Below, piece after piece: positions 1 through 5,023 of a stretch of DNA of 5,023 bases; the stretch's first letter is position 1, and each line of letters begins with the position of its first letter. Location of the stretch: the NCBI GenBank assembly GCA_964292295.1, contig CAXYVC010000159.1:1-5023 (forward strand). Reading direction: 5' to 3'. Made by a program: the position numbers and the translations under genes. This DNA is from CAXYVC01 sp964292295. GTDB lineage: Bacteria; Acidobacteriota; Holophagae; Holophagales; Holophagaceae. The notes under the pieces were generated by a model. That model was not told the DNA's origin, did not search any database, and worked only from the letters and a program-made list of their open reading frames with translations.

Positions 1-159
1 GCCAGGCCGCCGGCAAGTACCAAGCCCACGACGACGCACGCGCCGGCCCAGGGCACCCACGGCCCTCGCGCCGGCCGACCGCCCAAAAGCGCCATGGAAG
101 GCCGCCCCCAGCAGGGGCAGCAGGGGGAGGAGGCAGGCGAGGGTGGCGAGGGTGCGCAT
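1..159 (-). CDS. nuoL: NADH-quinone oxidoreductase subunit L, 5' end only, with apparent frameshift
   Basis: NuoL is the largest antiporter-like proton-pumping subunit at the far end of the complex I membrane arm. Only the N-terminus is in the window and the gene continues past the left edge. The ATG at 159-157 follows nuoK by 7 nt and has a GAGG 5 nt upstream. It opens a hydrophobic first helix (MRTLATLACLLPLLPLLGAA) of the kind NuoL starts with. Read straight on, the frame then becomes arginine-rich (RRVRRRG) and loses its third-position GC bias (12 of 20 codons from position 60 on). Shifted by one base, the same DNA from position 59 down encodes another membrane segment (WVPWAGACVVVGLVLAGG) with GC at 17 of 19 third positions. 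So the reading frame appears broken by one base somewhere between about 60 and 90; the A4 run at 85-88 (T4 on the coding strand) is a natural suspect. The identity rests on gene order and the N-terminal pattern, because no diagnostic NuoL motif lies within the window. An internal ATG at 95-93 in the shifted frame is a poorer start: it has no good ribosome binding site and would discard the first helix. Confidence 0.75.
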   Translation of the reverse strand, partial: MRTLATLACLLPLLPLLGAAFHGAFGRSAGARAVGALGRRVRRRGLGTCRRPG

Positions 160-164
160 CAGGG

Positions 165-168
165 CCTC
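165..168 (-). promoter_or_regulatory. Ribosome binding site of nuoL
   Basis: GAGG on the minus strand overlaps the nuoK stop codon and lies 5 nt before the ATG at 159. It supports that start over the internal ATG at 95, and therefore supports the view that the first NuoL helix is translated in the frame that is later broken. Confidence 0.55.
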
Positions 169-490
169 ACTGCTTCAGCGCGTCCGCGCGGTCGGAATCG
201 GTGCTGCCCCGGTGGCGGAAGAGGGCCACCACGAGGGCCAGGCCCACGGCGGCCTCGCAGGCGGCGACGGCCAGGACGACCAGGAAGAGCGCGCCGGCCT
301 GGGGGTCGTTGCCCCGCCAGCGCCCGAAGGCGAGCAGCGCGAGGTTGGCGGCGTTGAGCATGAGCTCCAGGCCCATGAGCTGCACCAGCAGGCTGCGCCG
401 CAGCAGCACCACGGCCAGGCCGAGCACGAAGAGGAGGAGCGCCACCACGAGGTGGCCCTGGAGCGACGCGGCGAGGAAGGGCGTGGGCAT
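167..490 (-). CDS. nuoK: NADH-quinone oxidoreductase subunit K
   Basis: NuoK (MrpC-like) is a small three-helix subunit of the complex I membrane arm. Its buried glutamates form part of the proton path. The 107-residue product is close to the usual ~100. It has three hydrophobic segments at roughly residues 12-30, 36-56 and 66-90. The family's two key membrane glutamates are present: E42 in LMGLELMLNAANLAL and E79 in AVAACEAAVGLAL, matching E36 and E72 of the E. coli protein. The start at 490 was chosen because it gives the family length and has GAAGGAG 8 nt upstream (499-505). The frame stays open further upstream through nuoJ, but that extension is arginine/proline-rich and not NuoK-like. 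nuoJ ends 2 nt before this gene and nuoL begins 7 nt after it, so co-translation is likely. Confidence 0.96.
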   Translation of the reverse strand: MPTPFLAASLQGHLVVALLLFVLGLAVVLLRRSLLVQLMGLELMLNAANLALLAFGRWRGNDPQAGALFLVVLAVAACEAAVGLALVVALFRHRGSTDSDRADALKQ

Positions 491-492
491 CG

Positions 493-981
493 CTACAGCT
501 CCTTCTTGACCAGGGAGACGGCCGCCACCATGGCCGCGAGGAGCAGCAGGCCCGTGGCTTCCAGGGCCAGCAGGTGCTCCCGGAACAGGGTCGTGCCCAG
601 GGCCTCCAGCGTGGCCGCGCCGCGCAGGGGATGGGCGGAGAGCGCGGCGGCGGCGCGGGAGTGCAGCACGGCCGCGGCGGAGCCCGCGCCGAGGCCCAGC
701 ACCAGCAGCAGGCTGCCCCAGCGCTGGACGGGGCGGCTCCGCTCGGCGGGCTCCTCCGCGTGGCGGTTCAGCATCATCACCACGAAGAGGATGAGCACCA
801 CGATGGCGCCGGCGTAGACGATCACCTGGAAGGCCGCGGCGGCCGGGTGGGCGAGGCACAGGTAGAGGCCCGCCACGCCCAGGAGGCTGAGGGCCATGGA
901 GAAGCCCGCCAGCACGAGGTTCCGCTGGAGGAGCAGGGCGAAGGCGCCGGCGAGGGCGAGGATGGCGAAGGCGAGGAACAC
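493..981 (-). CDS. nuoJ: NADH-quinone oxidoreductase subunit J
   Basis: NuoJ is a five-helix membrane subunit of complex I between NuoH/NuoA and NuoK. Its third helix takes part in coupling quinone reduction to proton pumping. The 162-residue product carries the family signature QVIVYAGAIVVLILFVVMML at residues 52-71, including the conserved YAGA (Y56) of the third helix. Other hydrophobic stretches lie at about 1-18, 22-44, 89-105 and 138-157. The length fits the usual 160-200 range. The start is GTG (981-979), supported by a strong Shine-Dalgarno sequence 6 nt upstream. Only one base separates it from the nuoI stop codon, which is typical of coupled translation. The C-terminus (SLVKKEL) ends just ahead of nuoK. 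Confidence 0.96.
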   Translation of the reverse strand: MFLAFAILALAGAFALLLQRNLVLAGFSMALSLLGVAGLYLCLAHPAAAAFQVIVYAGAIVVLILFVVMMLNRHAEEPAERSRPVQRWGSLLLVLGLGAGSAAAVLHSRAAAALSAHPLRGAATLEALGTTLFREHLLALEATGLLLLAAMVAAVSLVKKEL

Positions 982-982
982 G

Positions 983-1549
983 TCAGGCCTCCTTCGGGGC
1001 GCGGGGATCCGCGCCGGGCGTGGGCTCCGAGGAGATGCACGGCTTCCCGTCGCGCTCCGCGTAGGTGTTCATCAGGTCCCACTTGCCGTAGCGCAGGGCG
1101 GCGCGGTCCCGGCCGACCAGCTCGTAGGCGTCCCGCAGCCAGATGGCGTCCTTCGGGCAGGCCTCCTCGCACATGCCGCAGTAGATGCAGCGCAGCAGGT
1201 CGATCTCGAAGGCGACGGGGCGCTTCTCCTGGAAGCCCTGTGCCAGGGCCAGCTCCGAGAAGGCCTCTGCCTCGATGCGGATGCAGCGCGCCGGGCAGGC
1301 CTCCGCGCACATGAAGCAGGCCACGCACGCCACGGAGCCGTCCGCGTTGCGCTTCAGCTCGTGCAGGCCGCGGTAGCCCGGAGGCATGGCCTTCTTCTGG
1401 TCGGGGTACTGGATCGTGAAGCGCTTCCGCGTGGGTGTGGCGAGCTGCTTCAGGCCGTGGCCGAGGGTGATGAAAAGGCCCTTGAGGATGGGCCACAGGT
1501 AGCTGCGATCCAGCCAGGAGAGTTCGGTGCGCTTGACGAGGACACCCAT
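983..1549 (-). CDS. nuoI: NADH-quinone oxidoreductase subunit I (two [4Fe-4S] ferredoxin-type)
   Basis: NuoI is the peripheral-arm subunit that holds clusters N6a and N6b and passes electrons towards N2 and the quinone site. The 188-residue protein has the two expected motifs: CVACFMCAEACP, with cysteines 75, 78, 81 and 85, and CIYCGMCEEACP, with cysteines 121, 124, 127 and 131. In this fold the fourth cysteine of each motif ligates the other cluster. The N-terminal region (about 1-50) with WPILKGLFITLGHGLKQLA is the amphipathic helix that docks on the membrane subunits in this family. The start at 1549 has GGGAGG 5 nt upstream (1555-1560). nuoH ends 12 nt before it and nuoJ starts 1 nt after it. 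The C-terminal tail from about residue 165 is less conserved, as is usual. All ligands are intact. Confidence 0.98.
   Translation of the reverse strand: MGVLVKRTELSWLDRSYLWPILKGLFITLGHGLKQLATPTRKRFTIQYPDQKKAMPPGYRGLHELKRNADGSVACVACFMCAEACPARCIRIEAEAFSELALAQGFQEKRPVAFEIDLLRCIYCGMCEEACPKDAIWLRDAYELVGRDRAALRYGKWDLMNTYAERDGKPCISSEPTPGADPRAPKEA
988..994 (-). promoter_or_regulatory. Ribosome binding site of nuoJ
   Basis: AAGGAGG on the minus strand lies inside the end of nuoI, 6 nt before the GTG start of nuoJ. It justifies choosing GTG at 981 as the start and is the strongest Shine-Dalgarno match seen in the window. Confidence 0.75.
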
Positions 1550-1561
1550 GGAAGCCTCCCT

Positions 1562-2608
1562 CTACCGCTGCATCAGCCAGGCGTGGAGGAGCAGGTTGGC
1601 CAGGGCCAGGGGCAGCAGCACCTTCCAGCCCAGGCGCATCAGCTGGTCGTACCGCACCCGCGGCAGGGTCCAGCGCACCCACACGAAGAGCCAGCAGCAG
1701 GCCAGGAGCTTGGCCAGGAAGGCGGCCGCGCTGAGCCAGGGGCCGGGGTCGGCCACGAGGGGAACCCGCCAGCCGCCGAGGTAGAGGGTCACCAGCAGGG
1801 CCGAGGCGGTGACGATGTGCAGGTACTCGCTCAAGTACATCAGCGCGAACTTCATGGCGCCGAACTCGGTGAGGTAGCCCGCCACGATCTCGCTCTCGCC
1901 CTCGGCGAAGTCGAAGGGCAGGCGCCCCGTCTCCGCGAACATGGAGGCCAGGAAGACGACGAAGCCGAGGGCCTGGGGCAGCGCGTTCCAGAGGCCCCAC
2001 TGGGCCTGGACGATGCCGTGGGGGTCGGCGCTGCCCGCGCGCATCACCACGGCGATCACCGCCAGGGTCATGGCGACCTCGTAGCTCACCATCTGGGCGC
2101 CCGCGCGCATGCCGCCCAGGAGCGACCACTTGTTGTTGCTGCTCCAGGCCGCCGCCAATACGCCGTACACCGCGGAAGCGCCCACGGCGAGGCTGAAGAG
2201 CAGGCCCATGCCGTTGCCCGGGTCCAGCAGGCTCAGGTGGTAGGTCTGGCCGTTCTGGACGAAGGACTGGCCGAAGGGGATGACGGCGAAGCCCAGCGCG
2301 GCGGGCACGAAGGCCAGCAGCGGCGCGAGCCAGAAGAGGAGGCGGTGCGCGTGGGGCGGCACCAGATCCTCCTTCATGAAGGCCTTGATGCCGTCCGCGA
2401 GGATCTGGGGCAGGCCCAGCAGGCGCCAGCGTCCGAAGAGGGCCGCGCGGTTGGGCCCGATGCGGTCCTGGAGCATGGCGCTGCCCCGGCGCTCCACCCA
2501 GGTGAGGAAGGCCGCCAGGGTGAGGGGGCCCAGGAGGACGATCAGCACCTTCAGCAGCGCCCAGATGGCGGCGGGGCTCAGGTGCAGCAGGCGGGCGAGG
2601 GAGTCCAT
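1562..2608 (-). CDS. nuoH: NADH-quinone oxidoreductase subunit H
   Basis: NuoH is the membrane subunit that joins the peripheral and membrane arms of complex I and forms much of the quinone-binding chamber. The 348-residue protein has about eight hydrophobic segments (roughly 15-35, 88-112, 134-153, 173-190, 208-223, 256-278, 296-312, 326-344). It contains both family signatures: ERRGSAMLQDRIGPNRAALFG at 39-59 (ERR, then DRIGPN), and FAETGRLPFDFAEGESE leading into IVAGYLTEFGAMKFALMYL at 224-259, with the charged loop residues E226, R229, D233, E236, E238 and E240. The ATG at 2608 gives the normal N-terminus, though its ribosome binding site is weak (GGAA about 9 nt upstream). It is the first gene of this operon: nuoG, which precedes nuoH in many bacteria, is replaced here by a divergently transcribed gene. 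Length and motifs are complete. Confidence 0.98.
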   Translation of the reverse strand: MDSLARLLHLSPAAIWALLKVLIVLLGPLTLAAFLTWVERRGSAMLQDRIGPNRAALFGRWRLLGLPQILADGIKAFMKEDLVPPHAHRLLFWLAPLLAFVPAALGFAVIPFGQSFVQNGQTYHLSLLDPGNGMGLLFSLAVGASAVYGVLAAAWSSNNKWSLLGGMRAGAQMVSYEVAMTLAVIAVVMRAGSADPHGIVQAQWGLWNALPQALGFVVFLASMFAETGRLPFDFAEGESEIVAGYLTEFGAMKFALMYLSEYLHIVTASALLVTLYLGGWRVPLVADPGPWLSAAAFLAKLLACCWLFVWVRWTLPRVRYDQLMRLGWKVLLPLALANLLLHAWLMQR

Positions 2609-2690
2609 GGGGCGCGTTCCGGGCGAAACCTAGAAGGTACCAGAGTACTGGAGCTGCGGATCCTGGAACCCGTGGGGGGCCAAGACGCAT

Positions 2691-2696
2691 TATCAT
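2691..2696 (+). promoter_or_regulatory. Candidate -10 element for the S11 peptidase gene
   Basis: TATCAT matches 5 of 6 bases of the sigma-70 -10 consensus and is followed by GG. Initiation about 7 nt downstream would leave a leader of roughly 28 nt containing the ribosome binding site. The similar TACAATGG occurs before the next gene. No -35 match was found, so support is weak. Confidence 0.3.
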
Positions 2697-2720
2697 GGAA
2701 ACGGGGCAGATCCCATTTCC

Positions 2721-2725
2721 GGAGG
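2721..2725 (+). promoter_or_regulatory. Ribosome binding site of the S11 peptidase gene
   Basis: GGAGG ends 5 nt before the ATG at 2731. It decides the start against the in-frame ATG at 2695, which would add 12 residues in front of the signal peptide and overlaps the candidate -10 element. Confidence 0.7.
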
Positions 2726-2730
2726 CGCGC

Positions 2731-3738
2731 ATGGAACGGAGGCGAGACGCGAAGGCCCTGGTGCGCATCCTGGCGTCGGCCCTCGCCCTTCTGCTCGCTG
2801 CGCTCCCCGCGGCCGCCCGTCCCGCCCGCAAGGCCAAGGCCCGCACCAAGGTCGCCGCCGTGAAGCACGCGCCCAAGAAGGCCGGCCGGAAGCCGAAGAC
2901 GGCCCGCACCCGGAAGGCCCCGGCCCTCCGCCGGAAGGGCGGGCCCGCGGAGGCGGCCCAGGCCGCGAACCCCGGCGCCACGCCCCGTCTGGAAAGCTCC
3001 GCGGCCCTGGTCATGGACCAGCGCACGGGGGAGACCCTGGTGCAGAAGCAGCCGGGCGCCGTCGTGCCCATCGCCTCCATCACCAAGCTCATGACCGCCA
3101 TGGTGGTGCTGGACGCGAAGCTGGACCTCCGGGAGCCCATCCGCATCGAGCCGGCGGACGTGGACACCCTGCGCCACAGCCGCAGCCGCCTTCCCGTGGG
3201 CACCGAGCTGACCCGGGACGAGGCCCTGCTGCTGGCCCTGCTGGCCAGCGAGAACCGCGCGGCCCACGCCCTGGGGCGCACCTACCCCGGCGGACTCGCT
3301 GCCTTCATCCCCGCCATGAACGCCAAGGCCCGCACCCTGGGCCTGCTGGACACCCGCTTCGAGGATCCGGCGGGCCTCTCCTCGGGCAACGTGGCCTCCC
3401 CCCGGGACCTGGCCCGCCTGGTGGACGCCGCCTACCACTATCCGCTGATCCGCGAGCACAGCACGCGGCCCTCCGCGGAGGTCGGCTCCGGCGCGCGGCG
3501 CATCGCCTTCCTGAACACCAACGGCCTGGTGCGCAACCCCCACTGGGACATCGGTCTTTCCAAGACGGGCTTCATCAACGAGGCCGGCAAGTGCCTGGTG
3601 ATGCAGGCGCAGCTTGCGGGGCGGCCCCTGCTGATCGTGCTCATGGACTCCTGGGGCCGCTACACCCGCCTGGGGGATGCGGTGCGCGTCAAGCAGTGGC
3701 TGGAGAAGGTGACCGCCCGGGCGACGCAGGCGCGCTGA
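2731..3738 (+). CDS. pbpG: D-alanyl-D-alanine endopeptidase, PBP7-like (peptidase family S11)
   Basis: Enzymes of this family are penicillin-binding serine DD-peptidases that cut D-alanyl-meso-diaminopimelate cross-links in peptidoglycan in the periplasm, and help in wall remodelling. The 335-residue product has a signal peptide (charged MERRR, hydrophobic core at about 11-25, likely cleavage after the AAA at 27-29). A very basic linker at 30-70 follows, then the S11 catalytic domain from about 88. All three active-site motifs are intact: SITK (S116 nucleophile, K119), SEN (S173, N175) and KTG (278-280). Stretches such as IASITKLMTAMVVLDA, SENRAA, YPGGLAAFIPAMNAKA and NEAGKCLVM closely match what I recall of E. 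coli PbpG rather than DacA/DacC, and the protein ends soon after the catalytic domain without the DacA-type C-terminal extension. This is why I favour endopeptidase over carboxypeptidase. The basic linker, with 18 Lys/Arg and no acidic residue in 41 positions, is unusual for PBP7. The gene diverges from nuoH and is followed by a second exported peptidase gene in the same direction. Confidence 0.93.
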   Translation: MERRRDAKALVRILASALALLLAALPAAARPARKAKARTKVAAVKHAPKKAGRKPKTARTRKAPALRRKGGPAEAAQAANPGATPRLESSAALVMDQRTGETLVQKQPGAVVPIASITKLMTAMVVLDAKLDLREPIRIEPADVDTLRHSRSRLPVGTELTRDEALLLALLASENRAAHALGRTYPGGLAAFIPAMNAKARTLGLLDTRFEDPAGLSSGNVASPRDLARLVDAAYHYPLIREHSTRPSAEVGSGARRIAFLNTNGLVRNPHWDIGLSKTGFINEAGKCLVMQAQLAGRPLLIVLMDSWGRYTRLGDAVRVKQWLEKVTARATQAR

Positions 3739-3796
3739 TCCCGCTGCCCCTTCGGGGATGCCTCGCCTTACAATGGTGGCATTCCCGGAGCCCGCC
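3739..3796 (+). promoter_or_regulatory. Short spacer with candidate -10 element before the C1 peptidase gene
   Basis: The 58-nt gap between the two plus-strand genes contains TACAAT at 3769-3774, a 5/6 match to the -10 consensus followed by GG, 22 nt before the chosen start codon. GGAG at 3787-3790 lies 6 nt before the ATG at 3797 and is the ribosome binding site that fixes that start. No -35 match is seen. The gene may have its own promoter, be read through from the S11 peptidase gene, or both. Confidence 0.35.
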
Positions 3797-4933
3797 ATGT
3801 CCCGTGCCGTCCTCTCCTCTCTGCTGGCCTTCGCGGCCCTCGCCCTGGTGGCCCAGGCCCCGGCTCCGGAGCCCAAGCCCAACCGCAGCTTCACCCTGGA
3901 GGTGGAGGTGCCGCGCCCCACGGTGAAGAGCCAGGACCGGAGCGGCACCTGCTGGGCCTTCGCCACCACGAGCTTCTTCGAATCCGAGCTGATGCGCCTG
4001 GGCAAGGGCGACGTCGGCCTGTCCGAGATGTACGTCATCCGCCGCACCTGGCCCCGCAAGGGCTGGTTCTACTTCCGCCAGCACGGCTCCGCCCCCTGGA
4101 GTCCCGGCGGCCAGGCCCACGACTGGATCGAAACCGCCCGCCTGGACGGCCTGATGCCGCGGGAGGCCTACACGGGCCTGCTGCAGGGCGAGACCACCCA
4201 CGTGCACGGCGAGATGGACGCCGCCACGAAGGGCGTGCTGGATGCCGCGCTGAAGGCCCGTTCCGCGACCACGAAGTGGCCCGCGGCGCTGGAGGGCGTG
4301 CTGGACGCCTACCTGGGCCGCCCCGAGGCGAGCTTCACCTTCCGGGGGAAGCGCTACACGCCGGCCAGCTTCCGGGACAGCCTGGGCCTCCAGCTGGACG
4401 ACTACGTCGAGCTCACGAGCTTCAGCCACCATCCCTTCCACCAGGCCTTCCGCCTGGAGATTCCCGACAACTGGAGCCAGGACGCCCGCTACCACAACCT
4501 GCCCCTCGACGAGCTGGAGCAGGTCATGGTGCATGCCCTGAAGAACGGCTACAGCTTCGTGTGGGACGGCGACGTCTCCGAGAAGGACTTCGCCGCCAAG
4601 GCGCTGGGCTACGCCTTCGTGCCGAAGGCGGCGGACCAGAAGAACGAGGCCGGCAAGCCCGAGGCGGAGCCGGAGGTCACCCAGGAGCTGCGCCAGCGGG
4701 GCTTCGACACCCTCGCCACCACGGATGACCACCTGATGCACGTGGTGGGCCTCGCCAAGGACCAGGCGGGCACGCCCTTCTTCCTCACCAAGAACAGCTG
4801 GGGCGAGAGGATCGGGCCCCACAAGGGCTACCTCTACATGAGCCGCGCCTACGTGCGCCTGAAGACCGTCGCCATCCTCGTGCACAGGAAGGCCCTGCCC
4901 GAGGCCATCGCCCGCAAGCTCGGCCTGAAGTAG
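3797..4933 (+). CDS. Secreted C1 family cysteine peptidase, bleomycin hydrolase/aminopeptidase C-like (C1B)
   Basis: This is a papain-fold cysteine peptidase. Relatives in family C1B trim amino acids from peptide N-termini. The chosen start gives 378 residues with a signal peptide (MSRAVLSSLL followed by a hydrophobic core, likely cleavage near VAQA at 18-21), so it is probably periplasmic or secreted, unlike cytosolic PepC. The catalytic set is complete: Q46 (oxyanion hole) and C52 in VKSQDRSGTCWAFA, H312 in TTDDHLMHVVG, and N333 in TKNSWGE. About 260 residues separate Cys and His, far more than in papain itself and typical of the C1B branch with its inserted helical region. LSEMYVIRR, LDAYLGR, SFSHHPFHQAF and DVSEKDF resemble, from memory, the exported C1B peptidases common in Bacteroidota. 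It is shorter than PepC (~445 residues). In-frame ATGs at 3758 and 3773 would extend it ahead of the signal peptide and overlap the candidate promoter, so I rejected them. The C-terminus, which limits PepC to aminopeptidase action, ends in KLGLK. Whether this one is an exo- or endopeptidase cannot be told. Confidence 0.92.
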   Translation: MSRAVLSSLLAFAALALVAQAPAPEPKPNRSFTLEVEVPRPTVKSQDRSGTCWAFATTSFFESELMRLGKGDVGLSEMYVIRRTWPRKGWFYFRQHGSAPWSPGGQAHDWIETARLDGLMPREAYTGLLQGETTHVHGEMDAATKGVLDAALKARSATTKWPAALEGVLDAYLGRPEASFTFRGKRYTPASFRDSLGLQLDDYVELTSFSHHPFHQAFRLEIPDNWSQDARYHNLPLDELEQVMVHALKNGYSFVWDGDVSEKDFAAKALGYAFVPKAADQKNEAGKPEAEPEVTQELRQRGFDTLATTDDHLMHVVGLAKDQAGTPFFLTKNSWGERIGPHKGYLYMSRAYVRLKTVAILVHRKALPEAIARKLGLK

Positions 4934-4970
4934 CCTCAGCCCCCGGCCTGTCCCTCGCGCTGGAGGGGGG

Positions 4971-5001
4971 GCTCCCGCGCGCCGGTTGGGGGCGCGGGGG
5001 C
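4971..5001 (+). terminator. Possible GC-rich hairpin after the C1 peptidase gene
   Basis: GCTCCCGCGC (4971-4980) can pair with GCGCGGGGGC (4992-5001), ten pairs including one G-T wobble, around an 11-nt loop. It begins 37 nt after the stop codon, where a terminator would be expected. There is no T run after it on the plus strand, and none beyond the other end on the minus strand, so it is not a classic intrinsic terminator. In sequence this GC-rich the pairing may be chance. Confidence 0.3.
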
Positions 5002-5023
5002 GTCCGGGGGGCGCAGCGCGCCC

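Larger units (their letters stand above)
2609..2730. promoter_or_regulatory. Divergent intergenic region between nuoH and the S11 peptidase gene
   Basis: These 122 bp separate two start codons pointing away from each other, so promoters for both units should lie here. Two -10-like hexamers overlap on opposite strands: TATCAT at 2691-2696 on the plus strand and GATAAT at 2694-2689 on the minus strand, each a 5/6 match to TATAAT. I could not find a convincing -35 element at the usual spacing for either. Closer to nuoH the segment has short palindromes (GGTACC, AGTACT, GGATCC, and CCAG-AGTA-CTGG at about 2640-2651) that might be protein sites or chance. The promoter role is inferred from geometry. 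Confidence 0.5.

Noticed and set aside
491..859. Upstream extension of the nuoK frame, which would give a 230-residue protein.
   Set aside because: The added part overlaps nuoJ, is arginine/proline-rich, and exceeds the ~100-residue family length. The ATG at 490 with its Shine-Dalgarno sequence explains the gene fully.
896..2863. A 655-codon open frame on the plus strand antisense to nuoJ, nuoI and nuoH.
   Set aside because: Its composition is dominated by Gly, Glu, Gln, Ala and His from complementary GC-rich codons. It has no recognisable domain, and the opposite strand encodes intact complex I subunits.
822..3281. An 819-codon open frame on the minus strand running through nuoH, the divergent region and the S11 peptidase gene.
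   Set aside because: It crosses three well-supported coding regions in the wrong frame, is full of arginine, proline, glycine and alanine without domain motifs, and is the usual by-product of few stop codons in GC-rich DNA.
3747..3757. Small hairpin CCCCTTCGGGG with a UUCG-type loop between the two peptidase genes.
   Set aside because: Only three to four base pairs and no T run follow, so it is too weak to call as a terminator. CCC...GGG pairs like this are frequent by chance at this GC content.
2578..4059. A 493-codon minus-strand open frame opposite the S11 peptidase gene, and a 398-codon one opposite the C1 peptidase gene (3689-4885).
   Set aside because: Both are mirror frames of genes with complete catalytic motifs, show repetitive Gly/Val/His/Leu-rich sequence and have no independent support.
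1..5023. Search for CRISPR repeats, tRNA or rRNA genes, insertion sequences, phage or defence genes, or long direct repeats.
   Set aside because: Nothing found by eye: the window is almost fully occupied by seven housekeeping-type or enzyme genes, and the noncoding gaps are short.

Overview
This is a high-GC bacterial chromosome segment with two transcription units diverging from about position 2,609-2,730. Gene density, strong third-position G/C bias and Shine-Dalgarno-type start sites are typical of a GC-rich Gram-negative. The combination of genes (a nuoH-led complex I cluster, a PBP7-like peptidase and a secreted C1B cysteine peptidase) would fit an acidobacterial lineage such as Holophagae/Geothrix. 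That placement is a guess from general impression and cannot be proven from the sequence.

Left arm, minus strand (2608 down to 1): nuoH, nuoI, nuoJ, nuoK and the first ~50 codons of nuoL lie head to tail with 1-12 nt gaps, plainly one operon running off the left edge. They encode the quinone-side connecting membrane subunit (NuoH), the two-[4Fe-4S] relay (NuoI) and proton-pumping membrane-arm subunits (NuoJ, K, L) of NADH:quinone oxidoreductase (complex I). The nuoL start appears to contain a one-base frame disruption. It is either a sequencing/assembly error or a real frameshift.

Right arm, plus strand (2731 to 4933): first an exported D-alanyl-D-alanine endopeptidase of the PBP7/PbpG type (peptidase family S11) with an unusually basic linker after its signal peptide, then, after 58 nt, an exported papain-fold cysteine peptidase of the bleomycin hydrolase/aminopeptidase C (C1B) type. 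Both have intact catalytic residues. They probably act in the periplasm, one on peptidoglycan cross-links and one on peptides. No functional link to complex I is evident beyond sharing the divergent promoter region.

The last 90 bases (4934-5023) hold no gene. They are very G-rich, with a possible hairpin and four long G runs. I see no RNA genes, mobile elements, CRISPR or phage genes. I found no convincing undescribed system. The points most worth a second look are the nuoL frame break, the basic linker of the PBP7 homologue, and the split layout of the nuo genes.
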